From contig JAQULS010000018.1 of assembly GCA_028749235.1 (NCBI GenBank), forward strand, positions 1-34,413: a stretch of 34,413 bases of DNA, written 5' to 3'. The DNA comes from Acidobacteriota bacterium (GTDB lineage: Bacteria > Acidobacteriota > Aminicenantia > Aminicenantales > UBA4085). Positions 1 through 6,273 of the stretch are shown one piece after another. The translations under genes and the position numbers were made by a program. The notes beneath the pieces are model-generated. The model saw only the letters and a program-made list of their open reading frames with translations. It ran no database searches and was not told where the DNA came from. Each line of letters opens with the position of its first letter. Position 1 is the stretch's first letter.

Positions 1-460
1 GGCGGAGCCTTTGACGCACGGCGTCGAGGATTGTGCGCCTCATCTCCGGGTGCCGCACGAAAACGGCTTCCATGTCCTTCGCGGTCAGCCGGCCGAGCCT
101 CGTCTTTTTCGCCGCCACGATCGTCGCATTGCGCCGGCTTCCCATGAGGAGGCCGATCTCCCCGACCAGGGAGCCCGGCTCGATCTGCCCGACTATGATT
201 GGGGCGTGATTTTCTTCCTCCGGCTGCGCCCGAAGCAGACCCGCTTGGACCAAGTACACGGCCTCGGCGGCGTCCCCACGGCGGAACAGGACCTGCCCCT
301 CCTCCAGGTCGATCCAAACGACGGACTTTATTAAATCCTCGGCAACCCGAGAGTCCAAGCCGTCGAACAGCTTGAAAGAATCGAGACTCTCGGCGGGAAC
401 TCCGGTTGAAAGGCCGCTATCGTCTTGGATGGGAGTTTCCTTTCTCTGGGCTGCCGGCAT
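1..460 (-). CDS. Cyclic-nucleotide-binding-domain protein (5' part only)
   Basis: The gene runs off the left edge, so only the first ~153 residues are visible and there is no stop. Reading the minus strand from the ATG at 460-458 gives a cNMP-binding (Crp/cAMP-receptor-type) beta-barrel from about residue 28: LFDGLD, then GQVLFRRGDAAEAVYLVQAG, then GSLVGEIGLLMGSRRNATIVA, which is the phosphate-binding-cassette region with its G-E-x-x-L and R-(N)-A-T core, followed by a C-terminal helix (HPEMRRTILDAV). The domain being at the N-terminus fits either a sensor/regulator or a cNMP-patatin phospholipase; the missing C-terminus decides which. A sigma70-like promoter (459-487) has its -10 overlapping this ATG, so translation may begin downstream. 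Divergent from the M1 peptidase gene. Confidence 0.85.
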   Translation of the reverse strand, partial: MPAAQRKETPIQDDSGLSTGVPAESLDSFKLFDGLDSRVAEDLIKSVVWIDLEEGQVLFRRGDAAEAVYLVQAGLLRAQPEEENHAPIIVGQIEPGSLVGEIGLLMGSRRNATIVAAKKTRLGRLTAKDMEAVFVRHPEMRRTILDAVRQRLR

Positions 461-487
461 GATAGCCCGAGGCCGGGGAGGAGTCAA
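459..487 (-). promoter_or_regulatory. Candidate sigma70 promoter for the cNMP-domain gene
   Basis: On the minus strand TTGACT (487-482), a 17-nt spacer and TATCAT (464-459), each 5/6 to consensus. The -10 overlaps the predicted ATG (460-458), which would put the transcript start near 452. Either the real start codon is further in or this promoter is not used. Confidence 0.4.
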
Positions 488-524
488 ACGAACGCCGACG
501 AGGCCGCGGGGCGGTCCGGCGGGA

Positions 525-554
525 TTGACGGACCAAGAAGGAACGTACTACGAT
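525..554 (+). promoter_or_regulatory. Candidate sigma70 promoter for the M1 peptidase gene
   Basis: TTGACG (525-530), 18-nt spacer, TACGAT (549-554); a leader of about 50 nt follows before the ATG at 612, with an AAAGG ribosome-binding site near 596-600. Confidence 0.4.
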
Positions 555-611
555 GACCCGGTCTGCCGGAAAGACGTTATGATTCTCTTTTCAATAAAGG
601 TGTCACCCGCT

Positions 612-2258
612 ATGAAAAAACGATTCCCCCTGCTCGCGCTCCTGTCCCTGATGGGCTTGGCCGCGTTGACCGCGTCCGCGGCGGCCCAAGCTCCGCCGCG
701 CCGGCAGCCCGACCCGAAAGCCGAAGCCCTTCGCGGCGCCTACGGCCCCTTCCGGGCCAACAACGACCTCCTGTCCTATGATCTCGACATCCGGATCGAT
801 CCCGCGGCGAAGTCCTGGGGCGGCAAGAACACGATTCGCTTTAGGATGCTCAAAGAAGATACGCGCATCCAACTCGACCTGTCGGCCGGGCTGAAAGTCG
901 AGAAGATTCTGTTGGACGGCACGGAGCTCGCCTACACCCGGGAATTCGACGCCGTGTTCGTGGATTTCCCCAAGCCGCTCAAGAAAGGCGACGTCGTCGC
1001 GGTCGATTTCTATTTCTCGGGCCAAGTCACCGGCGAGCGCCGGTACGGCGGGATCTCGTTCCAGACCGACCCCGCCGGCCGCCCCTGGATCACGACGTCC
1101 TGCCAGGGAGCCGGGGCCATGACCTGGTGGCCGAACAAGGAGCAGCAGCGCGACGAGGTCGAGGACATGCGCCTGCATGTCGCCGTGCCCAACGGCCTGA
1201 CGGACATCTCCAACGGCCGCTTGGCCGGGACAACCGACCTGGGCGACGGCTACACCCGCTGGGATTGGGCCGTCCACTACCCCATCAACAACTACTGCGT
1301 CGCGCTGAACATCGCAAACTACGCTCACTTCAGCGATAAGCTGAAAGGCTTGACCCTGGACTTCTACTGCCTGCCCGAGAACCTGGACAAGGCCAAGAAG
1401 CAGTTCGCCCAAGCCAAGCCGATGATCGAATGCTATGAGAAATACTTCGGCCCCTACCCGTTCAAGAAGGACGGCTACAAGCTGATCGAAGTCCCCTACG
1501 CCGGGATGGAGCACCAGACGGCCGTCTCCTACGGGAACAAGTTCGTCAACGGCTACCTCGATCGGGACTGGACCGGCGTCGGCATCAGCACGAAGTTCGA
1601 TTTCATCATCATCCACGAGAGCGCCCACGAATGGCTCGGCAACAGCATCACGGCCGCCGACGTCTGCGACGAGTGGATCCACGAGGGCTGGGGCACGTAC
1701 TTCGAGTGCGTCTACGTCGAGCACATGTTCGGCGCCGCGGACGCCCTGAAATACGTCAACAGCTACAAAACCAAGGTCCGCAACCAGCAGGCCATCATCG
1801 GGCCGCCCGGAGTGAACTACCGGGCGCCGCAGGACATGTACTTCAAGGGCGCGCTGTTCATCCACACGCTCCGCGGCGTCGTCGACAACGACGCCCGCTG
1901 GTGGAAGATGGTCCGCGGCTTCTACAACGAGTTCAAATACCGGAACATCGCGACCGAGGATGTGGTCGAGTACTTCAGCGCCAAGACGGGGCGGAATCTC
2001 AAGCCCCTGTTCGATCAATACCTCCGGAACACCGCCATCCCGGCGCTGGAGCTGAAATTCCAGGAAGCCGAGGGGACGGTTTCGTATCGCTGGCAGGCTG
2101 ACGTGAAGGAATTCGACATGCCGGTGAAAGTCGGACGGCCCGGCCAATGGCAGACGATCCAGCCCACGACCGAGTGGAAGACGATGAAAACGGCGCTCAA
2201 GAAGGACGAATTCGCGGCCGCGACGGACCGCTATTACATCAACGTCGTCAAGGAATAG
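612..2258 (+). CDS. Exported M1-family zinc metallopeptidase (aminopeptidase)
   Basis: 548 residues from the ATG at 612, chosen because it opens a good signal peptide (MKKRFPLLALLSLMGLAALT...ASAAAQA); the frame is open upstream to 372 but that would overlap the promoter and the divergent gene. The gluzincin zinc site is complete: HESAH at residues 335-339, 18 residues, then E358 (HEGW). The substrate-binding exopeptidase motif, usually GAMEN, is GMEHQ at 298-302. An N-terminal beta-sandwich (residues ~45-230) precedes the thermolysin-like domain, and a short C-terminal beta segment closes it; the long ERAP1-type C-terminal domain is absent, as in short bacterial M1 enzymes. Probably a periplasmic or secreted aminopeptidase for peptide nutrition. 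Its stop lies only 3 bp from the convergent leuD-like stop. Confidence 0.93.
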   Translation: MKKRFPLLALLSLMGLAALTASAAAQAPPRRQPDPKAEALRGAYGPFRANNDLLSYDLDIRIDPAAKSWGGKNTIRFRMLKEDTRIQLDLSAGLKVEKILLDGTELAYTREFDAVFVDFPKPLKKGDVVAVDFYFSGQVTGERRYGGISFQTDPAGRPWITTSCQGAGAMTWWPNKEQQRDEVEDMRLHVAVPNGLTDISNGRLAGTTDLGDGYTRWDWAVHYPINNYCVALNIANYAHFSDKLKGLTLDFYCLPENLDKAKKQFAQAKPMIECYEKYFGPYPFKKDGYKLIEVPYAGMEHQTAVSYGNKFVNGYLDRDWTGVGISTKFDFIIIHESAHEWLGNSITAADVCDEWIHEGWGTYFECVYVEHMFGAADALKYVNSYKTKVRNQQAIIGPPGVNYRAPQDMYFKGALFIHTLRGVVDNDARWWKMVRGFYNEFKYRNIATEDVVEYFSAKTGRNLKPLFDQYLRNTAIPALELKFQEAEGTVSYRWQADVKEFDMPVKVGRPGQWQTIQPTTEWKTMKTALKKDEFAAATDRYYINVVKE

Positions 2259-2261
2259 CGG

Positions 2262-2753
2262 TCAGGGTGTAGCCAGCTTCTTTTTCGTCCACTCCAGCAG
2301 GCCGCCCGCGCGGACGATGCCGAGGACCGATTCGGGGAGCGGAAAGAAAGTGAAGACGCGGCCGCCGGAGAGAATACGGCCGCCCTCGAAATCGATGTCG
2401 ATCTCGTCGCCCGATGGCAGGGCATCGGGCGCGTCGAGCGACTGCAGGACGGCCAGGCCGAGGTTGATGGCGTTTCGAAAATAAATGCGCGAGAACGACT
2501 TGGCGATCACCGCTTGAACGCCGGCGTAGCGCAGGCAGGCGGCGGCCTGCTCGCGGGAGCTGCCGCAGCCGAAGTTTTTGCCGGCCACGATCACGTCGCC
2601 CGGCTTGACGCCCGAGGCGAAAGCGGGGTCGAGGTCCTCAAAGGCTTTTTTTGCCATCTCGGCCGGCTCGAGCTGCTGGTAGGTGTAGCGGCCGGCGTAG
2701 ATGACGTCGGTGTTGACGTCGTCGCCGTACTTCCAAACGCGCCCCTTGCTCAT
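2262..2753 (-). CDS. leuD: LeuD-type small subunit of an isopropylmalate/homoaconitate/citrate-type hydro-lyase
   Basis: 163 residues, the usual length of the short archaeal-type LeuD/HacB small subunit (swivelling aconitase domain 4). Visible family signatures are GDDVNTDVIYAGRY near the N-terminus and the NFGCGSSREQA loop at ~60-70, which positions substrate carboxylates. It starts inside the leuC-like stop codon (ATGA, 2750-2753), so the two subunits are translationally coupled. The segment that discriminates substrates in this family (Y-L-x after the conserved R) reads R22-Y-T-Y here, neither the common isopropylmalate form nor the methanogen homoaconitase form. No leuA or leuB lies nearby; the operon partners act on citrate-like CoA esters, so citrate/isocitrate or a homologue is as likely a substrate as isopropylmalate. 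Confidence 0.9.
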   Translation of the reverse strand: MSKGRVWKYGDDVNTDVIYAGRYTYQQLEPAEMAKKAFEDLDPAFASGVKPGDVIVAGKNFGCGSSREQAAACLRYAGVQAVIAKSFSRIYFRNAINLGLAVLQSLDAPDALPSGDEIDIDFEGGRILSGGRVFTFFPLPESVLGIVRAGGLLEWTKKKLATP

Positions 2754-4003
2754 AGGTATTTCCTCGGATCGGCGATCTTGCCTTCCAGGGCGGAAGCGGC
2801 CACGGTGGCGGGCGAGGCCAGGTAGATCTCGGAGTCGCGGCCCCCCATGCGGCCCTTGAAGTTACGGTTCGAGGTCCCGACCACGACTTCGCCGGGGGCC
2901 AGGAGGCCCTCGTGAGCGCCCAGGCAGGGCCCACAGCCGGGGTTAAGGATGACGCCGCCGGCCTCGGAGAGGATCTCAAGAAGGCCGGCCTTCATGGCTT
3001 CGAGATAGACGGCGCGGGAGGCGGGCAGGACGAGCAGGCGGATACCAGGGTGGACCGTGCGGCCGGTGAGAATCCGGGCCGCGACTTCGAGATCCTCGAA
3101 ACGGCCGTTGGTGCAGGTGCCGAGCAGGGCCTGGTGAAACGGCTTGCCCTCGACTTCGCGAACCGGTTTGACGTTGTCCACCGTGTGGGGGCAGGCGATT
3201 TGCGGCTCGAGGACGGAGAGGTCGCAGTCGAGAACGGCTTCGTAGGCGGCGCCGGGATCGGAAGAGACCGGCTCGAACCCGCCGCGGCCGTGGGCGCGGG
3301 CCCAATCCAGGGTCAGATCGTCGGGAGCGAAGTAACCGTTTTTGGCGCCCATCTCGGCCGCCATGTTGGCCAGGACCATGCGCGAGGCCAGGCTGAAGGA
3401 GGAGGACGCGGGACCGGCGAACTCGACCGCTTCGTAGTTGGCCCGGTCGGCGCCGTTGTCGCCGATGACCTTGAGAATGGCGTCCTTGGCAAAGACGCCG
3501 CGGGGAAAAGCGCCCCGGAATTCGATGCGCAGGGTTTCAGGCACCCGCAGCCAGATTTCGTCCGTGGCCCAGATCGAGGCCATCTCGGTGCGGCCGATGC
3601 CGGCGGCGAAGGCGCCGTAAGCACCGTAGGTCGTGGTGTGCGAGTCGCTGCCCATGATCAGCCGGCCGGGCAGGGCGAAGCCGGATTCGGAAAGAACCTG
3701 GTGACAGACGCCGTGCTGGATGTCGAAGAAATGAGGGAGGCCCTGCGCGCGCACGAACTCGCGGATGGTCTTGTGGTTCTGGGCGTATTTTTCTTCGGAG
3801 GCCGGGACGATATGGTCGAGGATGATGACGATCTTACCGGGAGCCTTGACCTTGGCCAGGCCGAGCTTCTTGAACTCGCCGATGATGGCCGAAGAGTTGT
3901 CGTGGGAGAGATAGAAGTCGGGCGAGGCGGTGATGACCTCGCCGGCCCGGACGGAGCGCCCGGCCTTGCGGCTCAGGATCTTCTCGGAAAACGTCTGCTT
4001 CAT
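2750..4003 (-). CDS. leuC: LeuC-type large subunit of a [4Fe-4S] hydro-lyase (aconitase superfamily)
   Basis: 417 residues, the size of the short LeuC/HacA large subunits. Visible are GSDSHTTTYGAYGAFAAGIG (active site), the first cluster cysteine in LLGTCTNGR (~300) and the other two in NPGCGPCLGAHEG (~360), so the cubane cluster should be intact. It dehydrates and rehydrates a hydroxy-tricarboxylate or malate-type acid together with the small subunit encoded downstream (4-bp overlap). The ribosome-binding site is weak; 29 nt separate it from the HD-domain gene upstream. Lying in an operon with a CoA ligase pair and a citryl-CoA-lyase-like protein, it may serve as an aconitase. Family is certain; substrate is not. 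Confidence 0.9.
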   Translation of the reverse strand: MKQTFSEKILSRKAGRSVRAGEVITASPDFYLSHDNSSAIIGEFKKLGLAKVKAPGKIVIILDHIVPASEEKYAQNHKTIREFVRAQGLPHFFDIQHGVCHQVLSESGFALPGRLIMGSDSHTTTYGAYGAFAAGIGRTEMASIWATDEIWLRVPETLRIEFRGAFPRGVFAKDAILKVIGDNGADRANYEAVEFAGPASSSFSLASRMVLANMAAEMGAKNGYFAPDDLTLDWARAHGRGGFEPVSSDPGAAYEAVLDCDLSVLEPQIACPHTVDNVKPVREVEGKPFHQALLGTCTNGRFEDLEVAARILTGRTVHPGIRLLVLPASRAVYLEAMKAGLLEILSEAGGVILNPGCGPCLGAHEGLLAPGEVVVGTSNRNFKGRMGGRDSEIYLASPATVAASALEGKIADPRKYL

Positions 4004-4032
4004 GAGAAATCTTGAATCTCTAGACCTGACCC

Positions 4033-4566
4033 CTAGTCCTTGAATACGTCGAAGTTGACGAAGTCGGCGTGGTTAACGATGACCGCCTCGATCGTCCGCC
4101 GGCTTCCGTCGCCTTCCTTGCTGTGGGCGGCAATGATGTGGACGACTTCCTGCGGCAGGCCGTACTTGAACGCGAAAGCCGCCCCCGAGATGGGATGCCG
4201 GAGGAGCTCCCCTTCCCGGCTCTTGACGAAAACGCCGCCCTCCCGCCGGTATTCAAACATCTTGCCGACGTCGTGCAGGATGGCCCCGGCCAGCAGAATG
4301 TCCAGATCGACCGCGACCTTGCCGGCGTATTTCTCGTTCATAACCTTGGCGATCTCATACGCCGTATTCGTCACGGCCCGGGTATGTTCGATCAAGGTGA
4401 CGTTCACTTTTTTGAGCAGGAGGGTGAACGGCATTTCGTCCAGGTCGGCGGCCGTCCAGCCGCCACGTTCCATGGCGTCCGCCCAGACTTTTATCGTCAG
4501 ATCGCGCAGACGGTCATCCCGGATCTGGGCGATTTCCGGCAGCAGGCCGAGGATATCGACGGTCAT
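4033..4566 (-). CDS. HD-domain metal-dependent phosphohydrolase
   Basis: 177 residues. The metal ligands of an HD domain are all visible: H61 (EHTRAV), H98-D99 (ILHDVGK), H124 (RHPISG), H148 (AAHSK) and D168 (NHADF). No signal peptide or membrane segment, so cytoplasmic. Its start overlaps the citryl-CoA-lyase-like stop by 4 bp (ATGA), tying it firmly to the metabolic operon. Proteins of this family hydrolyse phosphate esters or nucleotides; the actual substrate cannot be read from the sequence. In this context it could remove a damaged cofactor or nucleotide or act in regulation, but that is speculation. Confidence 0.85.
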   Translation of the reverse strand: MTVDILGLLPEIAQIRDDRLRDLTIKVWADAMERGGWTAADLDEMPFTLLLKKVNVTLIEHTRAVTNTAYEIAKVMNEKYAGKVAVDLDILLAGAILHDVGKMFEYRREGGVFVKSREGELLRHPISGAAFAFKYGLPQEVVHIIAAHSKEGDGSRRTIEAVIVNHADFVNFDVFKD

Positions 4567-5351
4567 GGCAGCTTCCTATCGGCCGGCCCGTCGTAGATAA
4601 AGTCCTCGGGATCGACCTTGCGCATCGGTTTCATCCGCGTCTTTTCCTCGTGGACGTGGGCCACGAGCCCCGGCACCCGGGCGATGATGAAGAAGGCGTT
4701 GCCGATCTCGGGCGGGATGCCCAGGTCGCAGAGAAGCGCCGCGATGGCGCCGTCCACGTTGATCGGCAAGGGTTTGCCGAGCTGGGCCGCCAGCGCCTTC
4801 TCGGCCGCCCAGGCGATGCGGACGTGCCGCCCCGCCAGGCCCAGCTCACCGGCCAAGTCGAACAGCCGGCCGGTCCGGGGATCCTTGGTGTGGAGCCTGT
4901 GCCCGAAGCCCGAAGCGCGCTTGCCCTTGGCCTTCATCTCGTCCAGGATGGCGCGGGCGGCGTCTTCTTCGCCGAGCCCCTGGCCGTCCATCCGGGCGGC
5001 GATCGCCAGGTACGTCCGCTGGGCTTCCTCGATGGCCCCGCCGTGGAGCCTCGAGATGGCCAGCACTCCCGCCGCGACCGCGTCGTTCAGGTCGGCCCCG
5101 GTCGAGGCCACCGTCCGCGCCGTCAGGGCCGACGGCGGCGATGCCCCATGATCGATCGAGGCCACGAAAATCGCGTCCAACAGGCGCCCGACCTCGGGTC
5201 CGGGCAGCTCGCCCTTGAGGATGAGATAAATCGCCTGGGAAAACGTGATCCGCCCCATCAGCTCGTCGATCGCGTAGCCGCGGGCCACGATCCGGTTCGG
5301 CCGGACGTCGGTGATCGCGGTCAGCCACTTTTTTTCGCTGCCTTCGGCCAT
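4563..5351 (-). CDS. Citryl-CoA lyase / citrate-synthase-fold protein
   Basis: 262 residues from the ATG at 5351, one nucleotide after the alpha-subunit stop; a longer frame to 5414 would run into that gene and adds an Arg-rich, non-family N-terminus. It is much shorter than citrate synthase (~430) and matches the stand-alone citryl-CoA lyases. The citrate-synthase catalytic set is present: H103 (LHGGAIEEA), H151 (GFGHRLHTKDPR) and D200 (NVDGAIAALL), plus DHG at 67-69. The expected reaction is reversible cleavage of citryl-CoA (or a homologous hydroxyacyl-CoA) to acetyl-CoA and an oxo acid. Next to CoA-ligase alpha/beta genes this resembles the two-step citrate cleavage by citryl-CoA synthetase plus lyase known from Hydrogenobacter. 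Direction in the cell is unknown. Confidence 0.85.
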   Translation of the reverse strand: MAEGSEKKWLTAITDVRPNRIVARGYAIDELMGRITFSQAIYLILKGELPGPEVGRLLDAIFVASIDHGASPPSALTARTVASTGADLNDAVAAGVLAISRLHGGAIEEAQRTYLAIAARMDGQGLGEEDAARAILDEMKAKGKRASGFGHRLHTKDPRTGRLFDLAGELGLAGRHVRIAWAAEKALAAQLGKPLPINVDGAIAALLCDLGIPPEIGNAFFIIARVPGLVAHVHEEKTRMKPMRKVDPEDFIYDGPADRKLP

Positions 5352-5352
5352 G

Positions 5353-6261
5353 TCATGCCTCCGTCGCGGTCGCCAGAAGCTCGGCCGCCTTCTTCGGAAT
5401 ATCGGCGATGGCATCCACCACGTGCGCCCCCGCCTCGCGCAGGCGCTGGACCTTGGTCTCGTAGGATCCGCGCCCGCCCTCGACGATGGCGCCGGCGTGC
5501 GAGAACCGGGTCCCCGACTTGGCCGCCTTGCCGCCGATGTAGGCGATCAGCGGCTTGGTAAAACGGCCGCTCTGGATGAGGTCGGCCACCCGCTCTTCCT
5601 GGGTCGTCCCGATCTCGCCGAACATCACCGCCAGCTTGGTCTCGGGGTCGTCCTGGAAGAGGGCCATGACCTCGGGATGCGAGGTGCCGATGATCGGGTC
5701 GCCGCCGACGTGGACGATCGTGCTCAGGCCGATCCCGGCCTTGGAGAGATAGTAGGCGATGGAGGAGGTCATACCGCCGCTCCGCGAGCTGACGCCCACC
5801 GGCCCCCGCAGGAACCACTCCCGGGCCCGCTCGGCCCGGCCGCCGATCATACCCAGGACGGCCTTGCCGGGGCTCAGAAGGCCCAGGGTATTGGGGCCGA
5901 CGAAACGGGCGCCCTTGTCTTCGGCCGTGCGGGCGATCTCCAGCACGTCGTAGATGGGGACGCGGTCGGGCACGAGCACCAGGAGCTTGACGTCCGCCGC
6001 CAGGGCCTCCAGGGCCGCATCCCGCACCAGCGCCGCCGGGACGAAGATGACGCTGATGTCGACCGGGCCGGTTTTCTCGCGGGCTTCCTCGACCGAATCA
6101 AAGACCGGCACGCCCTCCACTTCCTGGCCGCCGCGGCCCGGGGTCACGCCGCCCACGACATTCGTGCCGTACTCCTTCATCAGCCGGGTCCGGGCCATGC
6201 CCTCGCGGCCGGTGATGCCTTGGATGATGACTCGCGAGCGTTCGTCCACCAGGATCGACAT
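5353..6261 (-). CDS. Succinyl-CoA-synthetase-family alpha subunit (possible citryl-CoA synthetase small subunit)
   Basis: 302 residues, the normal SucD length. The N-terminal CoA-binding Rossmann domain starts with IIQGITGREGMARTR; VGPNTLGLLSPGK follows near 122-133, and the ligase domain carries the phosphorylated histidine H255 in RFSHAGAIVEGGRGS. The GGMTSS phosphate-binding stretch (162-167) is also present. AGGAAGAG ahead of the ATG is a good ribosome-binding site; 12 nt separate it from the beta-subunit gene. With that subunit it should form an ATP- (or GTP-) dependent acid:CoA ligase. The neighbouring citryl-CoA lyase favours a hydroxy-tricarboxylate such as citrate over succinate; malate or methylcitrate are alternatives. 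Confidence 0.88.
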   Translation of the reverse strand: MSILVDERSRVIIQGITGREGMARTRLMKEYGTNVVGGVTPGRGGQEVEGVPVFDSVEEAREKTGPVDISVIFVPAALVRDAALEALAADVKLLVLVPDRVPIYDVLEIARTAEDKGARFVGPNTLGLLSPGKAVLGMIGGRAERAREWFLRGPVGVSSRSGGMTSSIAYYLSKAGIGLSTIVHVGGDPIIGTSHPEVMALFQDDPETKLAVMFGEIGTTQEERVADLIQSGRFTKPLIAYIGGKAAKSGTRFSHAGAIVEGGRGSYETKVQRLREAGAHVVDAIADIPKKAAELLATATEA

Positions 6262-6273
6262 CGTCGTCTCTTC

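Noticed and set aside
603-2147. 514-residue open frame antisense to the M1 peptidase
   Set aside because: High-GC shadow: no domain, Val/Asp/Gly-rich composition, and the opposite frame has a complete M1 enzyme.
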